DNA of 34,215 bases, from contig PBNL01000008.1 in the NCBI GenBank assembly GCA_002723115.1, positions 1-34,215 on the forward strand, written 5' to 3'. A program made the position numbers and the translations under genes. The notes under the pieces are model-generated. The model saw only the letters and a list, made by a program, of their open reading frames with translations, ran no database searches and was not told the DNA's origin. The DNA is from Methanobacteriota archaeon (GTDB lineage: Bacteria; Bacteroidota; Bacteroidia; Flavobacteriales_D; Sanyastnellaceae). Below are positions 16,632-25,193 of the stretch, one piece after another; positions within the stretch are counted from its first letter, which is position 1; every line of letters begins with the position of its first letter.

Positions 16632-18581
16632 TTAAGCTGAAGCTGACGCACTTCCACCTGCTTGGCCTGCTTTAGCCAAAACCTCCATAGAAGCCTCTTC
16701 AATTGCTGCTGCATCATAGCCACATTCCTCGTACAATTCAGCCTGCGTTCCATGCTCAATCCATCGATCAGGCACACCCAACCTTTTCACATTTGCGCTA
16801 TATCCCTGATCTGCCATCCACTCAACAACAGCAGAGCCAAATCCTCCCTGAACACACCCATCCTCAACTGTAACAACTGACTTGAATTTCGAGAAGATCT
16901 CGTGCAACATCACTTCATCCAACGGCTTCACAAACCTCATGTCGTAATGCGCTGCACTAACTCCTTTCTTGCCCATCGCCTCAACTGCCTTCTCAGCTTC
17001 AGTCCCAATTGCACCTATGCTCAAGACAGCAATTTGATCTCCATTTTTAAGCTTTCTCCCAGTCCCAACTTCCATCTTCTCAAACGGCACCTCCCAATCA
17101 ACAACTGATCCTGTACCCCTTGGATATCTGATTGTAAAAGGCCCATGATGTTCCATAGACGCAGTATACATCATGTGCCTAAGCTCGGGTTCATTCATTG
17201 GCGCAGCAACAACCATATTCGGCAACGTCCTCATGTAAGCCAAATCAAACACGCCATGGTGAGTAGGCCCATCAGCCCCAACAAGTCCTCCTCTATCAAG
17301 ACAGAATACTACATGTAAATTCTGAAGAGCGACATCGTGAACTACCTGGTCATATGCCCTCTGCATAAAGCTCGAGTAAATGTTACAGAACGGAATCAAT
17401 CCCTCAGTCGCCATACCTGCACTAAAAGTTACCGCGTGCTGTTCCGCAATTCCCACGTCGAACGTTCTCTCAGGCATTTCTTCCATCATCATGCCCAGAC
17501 TACTACCCGAAAGCATGGCAGGAGTAACTCCTACAATCCTCTTATCAGCTTTGGCTAGTTCTATAATACTCTTTCCAAACACGTCCTGGAACTTCGGTGG
17601 TTTAGGGCCGTGATCAGTCGCGGCTATTGGCGCGCCAGTCTCTTTGTCGAACAATCCTGGAGCATGCCACTTAGTAGCACTACCAACCTCAGCAGGCTCA
17701 TAACCGGCGCCCTTGCGAGTAACTACGTGAAGGAGTTTGGGCCCTTTAATGTCTTTAAGATCATTGAGAACCTTTGTTAGATATTCTACATCGTGTCCAT
17801 CTACCGGTCCAAAGTATCTGAAGTTCAGTGATTCAAATAAATTGCTTTGCTTGAGAACGGCAGACTTAATGGCGTTCTCTACTTTTTGGACTATGCTCTG
17901 AGCGTTGGGTCCGAATTTCGAAATCTGTCCAAGTAGATCCCAAACCTGATCCTTAACCTTGTTGTATGTGTGAGAAGTTGTTATGTCAGTCAGATATTCC
18001 TTCAGTGCGCCAACAGGTGGATCTATGCTCATGCAGTTGTCGTTGAGGATTACAAGCATATTGCTGTCTTCAATTCCAGCGTGATTTAGACCTTCGAATG
18101 CTAAACCTGCTGTCATGGCTCCGTCGCCGATGATTGCGACATTGTGCTTGTCTTCATCATTATTGAGTCTTGTTCCAACGGCCATGCCTAAAGCTGCAGA
18201 TACGCTGGTTGAACTATGACCAACACCAAATGTGTCATAAGGGCTTTCAGATCTCTTTGGAAATCCACTTAGACCTCTGAATTTTCTATTTGTATGAAAT
18301 TCCTCTCTTCTTCCAGTTAGAATCTTATGCCCGTATGCTTGGTGACCAACATCCCAAACTAAATTATCTGTCGGTGTATTGAAGACGTAGTGAAGAGCAA
18401 CGGTTAACTCGACAACCCCCAAACTTGCTCCGAAGTGCCCGCCTTTTTCAGAAACAACATCAATGATAAATTGCCTTAACTCGTCACATACCTGTTCTAA
18501 TTCTTCCGGCTTGAATCCCTCGCGAAGATCTGCGGGGACCTTAATCTTTTCAAGGAAGGGGCCGGCTAAATAGGGGTTCAT
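16632..18581 (-). CDS. dxs: 1-deoxy-D-xylulose-5-phosphate synthase
   Basis: Thiamine-diphosphate enzyme that condenses pyruvate and glyceraldehyde-3-phosphate to DXP, the first step of the MEP pathway. At 649 residues it has the full length. Seen: GGHFGASLGVVELT with H50, WDVGHQAYGHKILTGR with H80, the ThDP-binding GDGAMTAGLAFEGLNHAG (GDG 152-154) with LNDN, and in the C-terminal half the pyrimidine-domain stretch DVGIAEQHAVTFSAG and GGLVGADGPTHHG. The start lies 1 base after the purQ stop and DUF2480 follows after 12 bases, so purQ-dxs-DUF2480-polA is very likely one operon. The coding strand is richer in G than most neighbours. Confidence 0.97.
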   Translation of the reverse strand: MNPYLAGPFLEKIKVPADLREGFKPEELEQVCDELRQFIIDVVSEKGGHFGASLGVVELTVALHYVFNTPTDNLVWDVGHQAYGHKILTGRREEFHTNRKFRGLSGFPKRSESPYDTFGVGHSSTSVSAALGMAVGTRLNNDEDKHNVAIIGDGAMTAGLAFEGLNHAGIEDSNMLVILNDNCMSIDPPVGALKEYLTDITTSHTYNKVKDQVWDLLGQISKFGPNAQSIVQKVENAIKSAVLKQSNLFESLNFRYFGPVDGHDVEYLTKVLNDLKDIKGPKLLHVVTRKGAGYEPAEVGSATKWHAPGLFDKETGAPIAATDHGPKPPKFQDVFGKSIIELAKADKRIVGVTPAMLSGSSLGMMMEEMPERTFDVGIAEQHAVTFSAGMATEGLIPFCNIYSSFMQRAYDQVVHDVALQNLHVVFCLDRGGLVGADGPTHHGVFDLAYMRTLPNMVVAAPMNEPELRHMMYTASMEHHGPFTIRYPRGTGSVVDWEVPFEKMEVGTGRKLKNGDQIAVLSIGAIGTEAEKAVEAMGKKGVSAAHYDMRFVKPLDEVMLHEIFSKFKSVVTVEDGCVQGGFGSAVVEWMADQGYSANVKRLGVPDRWIEHGTQAELYEECGYDAAAIEEASMEVLAKAGQAGGSASASA

Positions 18582-18582
18582 T

Positions 18583-19278
18583 TTATGCTAATTCTACTAC
18601 TTCTAAAAGTCCTCGAAGAATATTTACCCCATCTGTGTTGCCTAAATCGTCAGTGCAAGCTCTCTCTGGGTGGGGCATCATTCCGAATACATTCTTCTTA
18701 TCGTTACAAACTCCAGCAATATTGTTTACAGCTCCATTTGGATTTGATGCAGAGTTAACTTCACCATTAGCATCGCTGTATCTGAAAATAACTTGATCGT
18801 TATCCTCTAATTTTTGCAGTTCATCTTCAGGAAGGAAATAATTTCCTTCACCGTGAGCTATTGGAATTTGAAGAGGAGTGTTTGTGTCTAGCCCAGCTGA
18901 GATTGAAGCTGTTCTTGAGACAGGAACTAGGTGCACATTTTTACAGATGAACTTTCTGCTTTCATTGTGCATTAATGTTCCTGGTAGTAGACCTGCTTCG
19001 CAAAGAATTTGAAATCCATTACAGATGCCCAAAACTCTACCTCCATTTCCAGCAAACTTCACCACCTCTTCCATAATGTTAGAGAATCTTGCAATTGCAC
19101 CGCTTCTTAAGTAGTCTCCATAGCTAAAGCCACCAGGTAGAATTACTGCATCAACATCCTGTAGGTCTGAGTCTTTATGCCAAAGTTCAACTACCTCATA
19201 TCCGAGGTCGTGATTAAGTGCATGGACCATGTCCATATTGCAATTAGATCCGGGGAAGGTTACTACTCCAATTTTCAT
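18583..19278 (-). CDS. purQ: Phosphoribosylformylglycinamidine synthase, glutaminase subunit
   Basis: Class I glutamine amidotransferase that feeds ammonia to PurL in purine synthesis. The 231-residue size is that of the stand-alone PurQ, so separate PurS and small PurL proteins are expected elsewhere in the genome. The nucleophile is C86 in GRVLGICNGFQIL, and the catalytic His/Glu are H203 and E205 in MMPHPERA. N-terminal MKIGVVTFPGSNCNMD fits the ATG at 19278. A GAACTTTG box lies 5 bases before this ATG. It heads the minus-strand operon with dxs and is divergent from the small gene at 19349. Confidence 0.96.
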   Translation of the reverse strand: MKIGVVTFPGSNCNMDMVHALNHDLGYEVVELWHKDSDLQDVDAVILPGGFSYGDYLRSGAIARFSNIMEEVVKFAGNGGRVLGICNGFQILCEAGLLPGTLMHNESRKFICKNVHLVPVSRTASISAGLDTNTPLQIPIAHGEGNYFLPEDELQKLEDNDQVIFRYSDANGEVNSASNPNGAVNNIAGVCNDKKNVFGMMPHPERACTDDLGNTDGVNILRGLLEVVELA

Positions 19279-19283
19279 GGGTA

Positions 19284-19291
19284 CAAAGTTC
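19284..19291 (-). promoter_or_regulatory. Possible -7 box (GAACTTTG) of the purQ operon
   Basis: On the minus strand GAACTTTG differs from TAnnTTTG in one defined base and ends 5 bases before the purQ ATG. No -33 TTG is seen at normal spacing, so the call is weak alone. It is listed because purD and asd show the same close placement. Confidence 0.35.
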
Positions 19292-19313
19292 GATATATTT
19301 AAGTAATTCCTAT

Positions 19314-19321
19314 TAAATTTG
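19314..19321 (+). promoter_or_regulatory. Putative -7 box (TAAATTTG) for the small membrane-protein gene
   Basis: Exact TAnnTTTG match, 27 bases before the ATG at 19349. The TTG at 19319-19321 lies inside this box and is therefore unlikely to be a start codon. A clear -33 TTTG is not seen (TTCG at 19289 is the nearest). Confidence 0.45.
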
Positions 19322-19348
19322 TCGTCAAATATTGAACACCTTGCTCAC

Positions 19349-19537
19349 ATGAACACTCAGGAAATCATAACACCACTTGGCAAGCTAATGGAATGGTCTT
19401 TTGAAACTATTCTTGTTCCTATGTCTGACCCATTTAACCTATTTGTTGTTGTATTGGGTGTAGTGGGTAGCGTTTACTGGCTAACACTTCAAAAGAAGTA
19501 CACTAAGCAAGCTGAAGAAGACGGAACTATCGTCTAA
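19349..19537 (+). CDS. Small single-pass membrane protein, DUF6341-like
   Basis: A 62-residue protein with one hydrophobic segment (about 25-46, LFVVVLGVVGSVYWL) and a charged tail LQKKYTKQAEEDG. The YWL, then lysine-rich, then EEGT-like ending resembles the small Flavobacteriia proteins grouped as DUF6341, which are often found beside purD; I judge this by memory of the family. Function is unknown. The ATG at 19349 is preferred to the TTG at 19319, which is part of a -7 promoter box. The gene is divergent from purQ and its stop directly abuts the purD stop. Confidence 0.65.
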   Translation: MNTQEIITPLGKLMEWSFETILVPMSDPFNLFVVVLGVVGSVYWLTLQKKYTKQAEEDGTIV

Positions 19538-20833
19538 TTATTCTTCCTTCGTTATTACGTCCTGCCCAATATCCTTGCGATATTGCTTCTTGCCAAAATC
19601 AATTGATCCGGCAAGCTTATAACTCCTTTCTAGAGCCTTTTCGATGTTTGCACCAAGTCCTGTGCATGCAATAACTCTACCTCCATTTGTCAAGACCTTT
19701 CCGCGTGATGTCTTAGTTCCCGCGTGAAAAACAATTCCCTCTTTAGGATCTGGCTCGTTATTTAAGCCTATAATGTTAAGTCCTTTTTCGTACGATCCAG
19801 GATAGCCTCCTGAAGTTAGAATTACAGTTGTAGCAGCTCTTTCGTCTATTTGAAGATCGTATTCGCTTAGCATTCCTGACCCCAAAGCGTCAAACATGTG
19901 GAGTAGATCACTTTTAACACGAGGGAGTACTACTTCAGTTTCTGGATCTCCTAGTCTAGTGTTGTACTCTACAACATAAGGATCACTTCCAACACGCATT
20001 AGACCTATGAATATGAATCCATTGTATGGTATTTCATCTTCCTTCAGCCCTTTGATGGTGGGTATAATTATTTGGTTTAGAGTCTTTGTGTGAAATTCTG
20101 CATCTACAAAAGGAACGGGACTAACAGCCCCCATGCCACCCGTGTTGGGCCCAGTATCACCCTCTCCAACTCTCTTGTAATCTTTCGCTGATGGTAAAAT
20201 GCGGTATGCATCTCCATCAGTCACAACAAAGTAACTTACTTCTATACCCTCCATATATTGCTCTATGACAACTTGAGATCCTGCATCTCCAAATTGATTG
20301 TTAAGCAATATATCTTCTAGTGTAGATTCAGCCTCTTCTCTGTCAGAAGTGATAATTACGCCTTTACCTGCCGCAAGGCCATCCGCTTTGATTACATATG
20401 GAGGGGTTCTTTCGTCTAAGTAATTCTTAGCCTTTTTTATCTCATTACTCTTGAAAGTGGCGTAATCTGCTGTAGGGATATTGTGTCGAGCCATAAATGC
20501 TTTTGCAAAATCCTTAGATCCTTCAAGCATTGCACCTGCCTTTCGAGGTCCTATAGTCACAAGACCCTCGAACTTATCAGAGTCTTGAAAGAAATCTATT
20601 ATTCCTTCAACAAGCGGTGCCTCTGGTCCTACAATAAGCATATTGATTTCATTCTTGCGAATAAACCTTCCTATTGAAGGGAAATCCATGGGGTCTAAAT
20701 CGACATTAGTTGCAAGAGAATCAGTTCCTGCATTACCAGGAGCTACGTAAAGCTTTGATAATAGGGAACTTTGGGAAATCTTCCATGCTATCGCGTGTTC
20801 GCGACCACCCGAGCCAAGTAAGAGGACATTCAT
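19538..20833 (-). CDS. purD: Phosphoribosylamine-glycine ligase (GAR synthetase)
   Basis: ATP-grasp ligase joining phosphoribosylamine and glycine in purine synthesis. Seen: N-terminal MNVLLLGSGGREHAIAWK, the ATP-grasp segment VIKADGLAAGKGVII, the GDGDTGPNTGGMGAVSPVPF-type loop, and EYNTRLGDPETEVVLPR carrying the metal-binding Glu and Asn. The 431-residue length is normal. The ATG at 20833 is chosen; a TTG at 20842 in the same frame lies inside the -7 box. Transcription starting from that box would begin within a base or two of the ATG, so the message may be leaderless. A single-gene unit between the glycosyltransferase gene and the convergent small membrane-protein gene. Confidence 0.96.
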   Translation of the reverse strand: MNVLLLGSGGREHAIAWKISQSSLLSKLYVAPGNAGTDSLATNVDLDPMDFPSIGRFIRKNEINMLIVGPEAPLVEGIIDFFQDSDKFEGLVTIGPRKAGAMLEGSKDFAKAFMARHNIPTADYATFKSNEIKKAKNYLDERTPPYVIKADGLAAGKGVIITSDREEAESTLEDILLNNQFGDAGSQVVIEQYMEGIEVSYFVVTDGDAYRILPSAKDYKRVGEGDTGPNTGGMGAVSPVPFVDAEFHTKTLNQIIIPTIKGLKEDEIPYNGFIFIGLMRVGSDPYVVEYNTRLGDPETEVVLPRVKSDLLHMFDALGSGMLSEYDLQIDERAATTVILTSGGYPGSYEKGLNIIGLNNEPDPKEGIVFHAGTKTSRGKVLTNGGRVIACTGLGANIEKALERSYKLAGSIDFGKKQYRKDIGQDVITKEE

Positions 20834-20839
20834 AGTAGA

Positions 20840-20870
20840 CAAAGCTATAACCTCTAGAGAGCCTTACCAA
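20840..20870 (-). promoter_or_regulatory. purD promoter: TTG - 20 bases - TAGCTTTG
   Basis: On the minus strand a -33-type TTG (20868-20870) is followed after 20 bases by TAGCTTTG (20840-20847), an exact match to the Bacteroidota -7 consensus TAnnTTTG. The box ends 6 bases before the purD ATG. Confidence 0.6.
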
Positions 20871-20894
20871 TCTAGGTTTTCCACACAATACCCA

Positions 20895-21650
20895 CTACTT
20901 TCCACGATTTTCCCTCAATTCACGGAGGTATTGATATCTCATTCTAACTGCGTTGGCCTGGTACATAGAAATTATAAACCCCACTCTTCCATCTAAAAAC
21001 CCAAGCTGGAAAACAAAGTGTTTGAAGAATCTAATTAATGGTTTTAGATGTGTGTGGTAAGGGGTAATCAAAGGAGTCTTAGGATCGTAGTCAAGTGCTT
21101 GCCACTTAGCATATCTAACAAGTTTGTTGTGAAATTCTTCTCTTGATACATATGTGTTATGCCAAAGTTTATTCTTGAGCCGACCTACACAACCATCAGC
21201 AATTATTTCTTCGTGAACATAAACCGACTCATATCGACATTCATCTCTTTTGAAAAGTCTTATCACTTTGTCACCTCTCCAACCACTGAAGTGAATTCTT
21301 TTGCCCATGAAGTGATTGATTCGGCCTATCCAGAACCCGCTTTCATCAGGATTTTCTTTTAAAATTTCTAAGACTTCTTCCTTCAATTCAGGCGTTACCC
21401 TTTCATCTGCATCTAGGAGCAAAATCCATTTGTGTTGAGCTTGTGGTATTGCCCAATTCTTTTGTGAAGCAGGGTTCTCATATTCCCTTTGAAGGATCTT
21501 AGTTGCTAAAGGTGTAGCGAGTTTTACTGTTAGATCAGTACTGAAAGAATCTACGACTATGATCTCATCAGCAAATGAAACAGACTTGAGAGCATCAACA
21601 ATGTTGTGCTCTTCATTGAATGTTGTGATCATTGCTGTGATCTTTTCCAT
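20895..21650 (-). CDS. Family 2 glycosyltransferase, WaaE/KdtX-like
   Basis: Predicted cytoplasmic transferase acting on lipopolysaccharide core or another surface glycan. The 251-residue GT-A fold starts MEKITAMITTFNEEHNI; it has the nucleotide-binding DSFSTD (34-39), the conserved ENPASQKNWAI stretch (58-68) and the metal-binding DAD at 80-82 (LLLDADERVTPELK). These match the LPS core beta-1,4-glucosyltransferase (WaaE) group; donor and acceptor sugars are not known here. Its ATG overlaps the stop of the O-antigen ligase-like gene (TAATG), so the two are likely to be translated together. It ends the minus-strand run that starts at DUF4271. Confidence 0.85.
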   Translation of the reverse strand: MEKITAMITTFNEEHNIVDALKSVSFADEIIVVDSFSTDLTVKLATPLATKILQREYENPASQKNWAIPQAQHKWILLLDADERVTPELKEEVLEILKENPDESGFWIGRINHFMGKRIHFSGWRGDKVIRLFKRDECRYESVYVHEEIIADGCVGRLKNKLWHNTYVSREEFHNKLVRYAKWQALDYDPKTPLITPYHTHLKPLIRFFKHFVFQLGFLDGRVGFIISMYQANAVRMRYQYLRELRENRGK

Positions 21651-23140
21651 TAATTCTTTTTGTTACTTACCAAACCAAAAACCACCATTGCCAGTACTGC
21701 AAAAGTAACTCCAGCTTGAGTTTCTAATGTGTCTTCTGCAAGACATGAAACTGCTACGATCCACCAAGCAAGCCTAGAAATATCTCCTCCTTGAATCCAA
21801 CTTCCATAAAGAGCGATCAACCAAAGTGCCAATCCTATTAATCCGCAACCAACCCACCAAGCTATGTACTGATTATGAGTTCTAATCCAAAACTTTTGGG
21901 ATAGCGCTGAGTCAGAATCAACATAAGATTTTTTGAATTCATTTGGGAGATCTCCAGTGCCTACTCCAATAAATTTAGAGAGGGGATCCATCTTTTTTAT
22001 AATGTGCCAAGCGGCCCTATATGCCTCGAATCTCATGGTGACAGAATTCCCATCAGGACTGCCTCCATCGAGATAGTTGCCTATTTCAAATTTCAAATCG
22101 TCTAATCTTAGACTCAATCCACTGTGAGTAAGCTCTCTTATTGATGTATGTCCAGCCTCTACGCTTGAAATTTCCTCATCACTCATTGCTTTAACGACTT
22201 CACCGTTTTTCAATTTCCCTTGAGATGTTAGGAATCGGATTAGTGTACTTTGAATGCTATGGCCTTTTGCATCTGTAGAATCAAACGGGACAGAGCTCTT
22301 CAAATTCCATTCAGGTCTCATTTCGTCAACAGCAAGATTAACCCAAACCTTATTACCATTTTCTTCCAACTGCCTATGAGGGTAATGAGTGTACTTACCG
22401 CCCCAAGGTGTTTCGTCCTCCAAAGTTCCTGAAAAGGGTTGAGGCATTAATGCTCCTATTGTTATGTAGATAGATGTAAAAACCGCAAATAAAGATGCAA
22501 GAATTGTAGCTGTTCTGTGTTTGGGGAAGGTTGTAGTGACTGCACTGAAAAATATAGAGAATGCGATCATTCCAAGCCCAGTTACGGATCTTGTAAACCA
22601 AACCGACGTTAGAGCAACAGCTATATACAACCCACTCAAGAGCCATTTTTTGTTGAGGAGCAATATCCCAGATCCTAGTGCTAGGATTAAACCCATTCTT
22701 ATATGAGAAATGAAAGGGGAAAATAGGTTTGGGCTGATAAAATGTCCACAAAATATTCCTGTTAACGCCGCTAAAAATGATGATATTAGGAATGCTTTAC
22801 TAGCAGTTTTATAATCCCCAAGTGGCACGTAAAACATCGCTAATGGAACAATTAGCATAGGTAACTTGATATTGACTGCTGCTATGCCTTCGGCAAAATC
22901 ACTACTCCATAAAACGCCCAAGGCGCACCAAATAAATCCCGCAATTAGAGCTTTTGGAAGGAGGTTTTTAGAAGGTTTTAAGGTTGATTTAGTTGCTACA
23001 GCGAACACCCAGCTTAAAGCTAGAATCCCCATTCCCAAACTTGTGCCAAATGGTGACCATGGCAAAGATGCTACAGTTACAAGTAACCCAAGCGATTGTA
23101 TTTTACTCGCCCTTGCCAAGTAAGATATCTTTATGCTCAC
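21650..23140 (-). CDS. O-antigen ligase-like multi-pass membrane protein
   Basis: Predicted polymerase or ligase of the Wzy/WaaL group, joining surface polysaccharide on the periplasmic side of the inner membrane. The 496-residue product has about ten to twelve hydrophobic segments and one very large periplasmic loop (about 232-425), near whose end lies RTHNQYIAWW with H422; a conserved His in this position is typical of WaaL/PglL-type ligases. The start is uncertain: GTG at 23140 overlaps the S41 protease gene by 38 bases, and TTG at 23119 would begin closer to the first membrane segment. The WaaE-like partner downstream supports an LPS or glycan role. Confidence 0.75.
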   Translation of the reverse strand: MSIKISYLARASKIQSLGLLVTVASLPWSPFGTSLGMGILALSWVFAVATKSTLKPSKNLLPKALIAGFIWCALGVLWSSDFAEGIAAVNIKLPMLIVPLAMFYVPLGDYKTASKAFLISSFLAALTGIFCGHFISPNLFSPFISHIRMGLILALGSGILLLNKKWLLSGLYIAVALTSVWFTRSVTGLGMIAFSIFFSAVTTTFPKHRTATILASLFAVFTSIYITIGALMPQPFSGTLEDETPWGGKYTHYPHRQLEENGNKVWVNLAVDEMRPEWNLKSSVPFDSTDAKGHSIQSTLIRFLTSQGKLKNGEVVKAMSDEEISSVEAGHTSIRELTHSGLSLRLDDLKFEIGNYLDGGSPDGNSVTMRFEAYRAAWHIIKKMDPLSKFIGVGTGDLPNEFKKSYVDSDSALSQKFWIRTHNQYIAWWVGCGLIGLALWLIALYGSWIQGGDISRLAWWIVAVSCLAEDTLETQAGVTFAVLAMVVFGLVSNKKN

Positions 23141-24782
23141 CTGATTCTAAAAGCTCAATTGCTTTAAGTGTATTTGGGTCTCTTGGTAGTTGGTATTCGA
23201 AGAGGCCTGTTGTGTTTGCCTTTTGGAAGACTATTTCCTCCTCAAGTGATTTTCTAATTGCCTCTTCGTTTCTTTTTATATCCTCTCTAATATTTGGAAG
23301 AATTGAAGCTTGGAGTGAGTCAAGGGTTGTTTGGTTTAATGCAAGTAAGCCATCCTCTTCAAGAGTGTTTTCAAGCATTTCAAGTAATTCGGAAGAGATG
23401 GGCTCATATGGCAACCCCCTTTCTCCACCATCGAATTCCTCTTCGACAAAGGAGATGAAGTCAGACCAATCATCGTTAGTCAAAATGTATTTTGAAGGGT
23501 CTTCAATAGTTAAGTCTCTACTAATTGCGAAATCAAAAAACACATCGTTATTAATCAGGCCATCCAGTACGTAATTAGCGTAAGTAGGCTCAATTTCAAC
23601 GTCGGGGAAAACACCACGACCTTCAAGAACGGGCCTTCCATTTGTCGTATAAAATACTTTTAGAGTTGAGTCAGCGGCTTCAGTTGCCTTTCCGGATTCA
23701 TCCCTATCACCGTAATGAAGTCGTTGAACACATCTTCCACTTGGGGTGTAATATTTCGCAACAGTGATCTTCATCCTTGATCCATAAGCCAAATCCTTCG
23801 TTTGCTGTACCAAACCTTTTCCAAAACTCTCTCGGCCAATCACCACGCCTCTATCTAATTCTTGGATTGCTCCCGAAACTATTTCTGAAGCAGATGCGCT
23901 TCGTTCGTCTATTAAAATTGCTAGTGGAACTTCAGGCAGTAATGGTCTTCTAAGTGTTGCGTAATTTTTATTCCAAGCCTCAGTTTTACCCCTCATTTCA
24001 ACTACTTGTGTTCCCTTCGGAACAAAAAAGTTAACAATGTTAACAGCTTCTCTTAACAGACCACCCCCATTACCTCTTAAGTCAAGTATGATGTTTTCTG
24101 CGCCTAGAGAATCAGTAAGATATGTTAGAGATTTCTTCACTTCAGCCGATGCGGTTTTAGTGAATTTGCTGAGGATTAAATATCCAGTTTTATCACTTAC
24201 CATTCCTCTGTATGGAATGTCTGGACTTTTAATTTTCTCTCTTTCTAGGGTGATTGTTGTGGTATTTTCTTCTCCAAGCTTTCTTACACCTAATTCAACC
24301 TCGGTTCCTGAAGCACCTTTTATGTATTTGGAAATAGCATCAATGCTTTCTCCATTTATGGTTTGGCCTTTTACAGTCACAATTTCATCTCCAACCTTTA
24401 ATCCTGCATCTTCTGCTGGCCCATCTTCAATGATATCTGTAATAACATGTTTTCCTTCCCAATTTTCTTTCAATGTTATCCCTATTCCACCGTATTCACC
24501 AGTTGAAATGAAACGGACGTCCTCCATTTTTTCTTCGGGATAATAGATAGTGTAAGGATCTAATGCATCAAGCATAGAATCAATACCAGTGTGAACCAAT
24601 TCTCCGGGAGATAAAGGATCTACATAGTAAATGTTAAGCTCTCTGAATACAGAAGTCATTATTTCGAGCTGCTTAGACATTTCGAAGAAATCCTGCTTTA
24701 TGGAAGTAGTAAGAGAAACGCCAGCAACACCTAAAAGTGCAATTGACCATAGAACTACTTTTGATTTGATGAAAGATTTCAT
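23103..24782 (-). CDS. S41 (C-terminal processing) serine peptidase
   Basis: Periplasmic CtpA/Prc-type protease that trims C-termini of envelope proteins. The 559-residue chain starts with a membrane anchor or uncleaved signal (about 7-27), followed by a PDZ domain (about 90-175, with GGIGITL and PAEDAGLKVGDEIV) and the S41 core (LDLRGNGGGLLREAV). The catalytic dyad is S297 (in DERSASASE) and K322 (in ESFGKGLVQQ), spaced 25 residues apart as in the family. A C-terminal extension (about 400-559) is charged and helical, without a known domain. The gene begins 3 bases after rnpA. Confidence 0.94.
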   Translation of the reverse strand: MKSFIKSKVVLWSIALLGVAGVSLTTSIKQDFFEMSKQLEIMTSVFRELNIYYVDPLSPGELVHTGIDSMLDALDPYTIYYPEEKMEDVRFISTGEYGGIGITLKENWEGKHVITDIIEDGPAEDAGLKVGDEIVTVKGQTINGESIDAISKYIKGASGTEVELGVRKLGEENTTTITLEREKIKSPDIPYRGMVSDKTGYLILSKFTKTASAEVKKSLTYLTDSLGAENIILDLRGNGGGLLREAVNIVNFFVPKGTQVVEMRGKTEAWNKNYATLRRPLLPEVPLAILIDERSASASEIVSGAIQELDRGVVIGRESFGKGLVQQTKDLAYGSRMKITVAKYYTPSGRCVQRLHYGDRDESGKATEAADSTLKVFYTTNGRPVLEGRGVFPDVEIEPTYANYVLDGLINNDVFFDFAISRDLTIEDPSKYILTNDDWSDFISFVEEEFDGGERGLPYEPISSELLEMLENTLEEDGLLALNQTTLDSLQASILPNIREDIKRNEEAIRKSLEEEIVFQKANTTGLFEYQLPRDPNTLKAIELLESGEHKDILLGKGE

Positions 24783-24785
24783 TTT

Positions 24786-25175
24786 TTATGCTTTCTTGTC
24801 CATGAGAACGTCAACGATCTTCTTTATCGTATCGGCACATTTTTCAAATGTTGGGATTTCACTTCCAACGTAAATTAAAACTAAGGCTTTTTGAGGTCCT
24901 CCCTTTTTCCAATCCTTTTCTAATCTGTGCTTTTCAAGCCTCCACGCTTCCCTCATCAACCTCTTAATTCTATTCCTAGATACTGCCTTTCTAAATCTTC
25001 GTTTACTTACTGTTGTAGCAACTTGAAATGGATGGTCAGATTCGAAAGTTGTATCAGTATAGCGCGCAAGAATGGGGTAGGCTTTCACCTTTTTACCCTC
25101 TTCAAAGACTTTGTCAAAAACTAAAACGCTTTTGAGCCTTTGATCTTTTCCGTAAGTATGCTTGCAATGCGCCAT
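24786..25175 (-). CDS. rnpA: Ribonuclease P protein component
   Basis: Basic protein subunit of RNase P, which matures the 5' ends of tRNAs together with the rnpB RNA. The 129-residue protein has the family signature RRFRKAVSRNRIKRLMREAWR (about 58-78; RNR is the RNA-binding core), and an N-terminal stretch LVFDKVFEEGKKVKAYP. It is not next to rpmH/dnaA as in many bacteria; the hemD-rnpA-S41 peptidase order is usual for Bacteroidota. The start codon lies in a small potential hairpin at 25168-25185. Confidence 0.94.
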   Translation of the reverse strand: MAHCKHTYGKDQRLKSVLVFDKVFEEGKKVKAYPILARYTDTTFESDHPFQVATTVSKRRFRKAVSRNRIKRLMREAWRLEKHRLEKDWKKGGPQKALVLIYVGSEIPTFEKCADTIKKIVDVLMDKKA

Positions 25176-25193
25176 TCAATGCGCAAGATAACT

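Noticed and set aside
19319-19348. TTG at 19319 as start of the small membrane protein
   Set aside because: It falls inside TAAATTTG, a -7 box; the ATG at 19349 fits better.
19519-19535. AGACG/CGTCT hairpin at the junction of the small membrane protein and purD as a terminator
   Set aside because: Only a 5-bp stem inside coding sequence, with no clear T-tract; not distinguishable from chance.
20834-20842. TTG at 20842 as an upstream start of purD
   Set aside because: It lies within the exact -7 box TAGCTTTG, and the ATG at 20833 gives the normal N-terminus.
22993-23574. 193-codon plus-strand open frame opposite the S41 protease and O-antigen ligase genes
   Set aside because: Serine- and proline-rich composition mirrors the antisense of two well-supported genes; no family features or promoter seen.
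24037-24543. 168-codon plus-strand open frame inside the S41 protease gene
   Set aside because: Opposite strand of the conserved PDZ and protease core; composition typical of a shadow frame.
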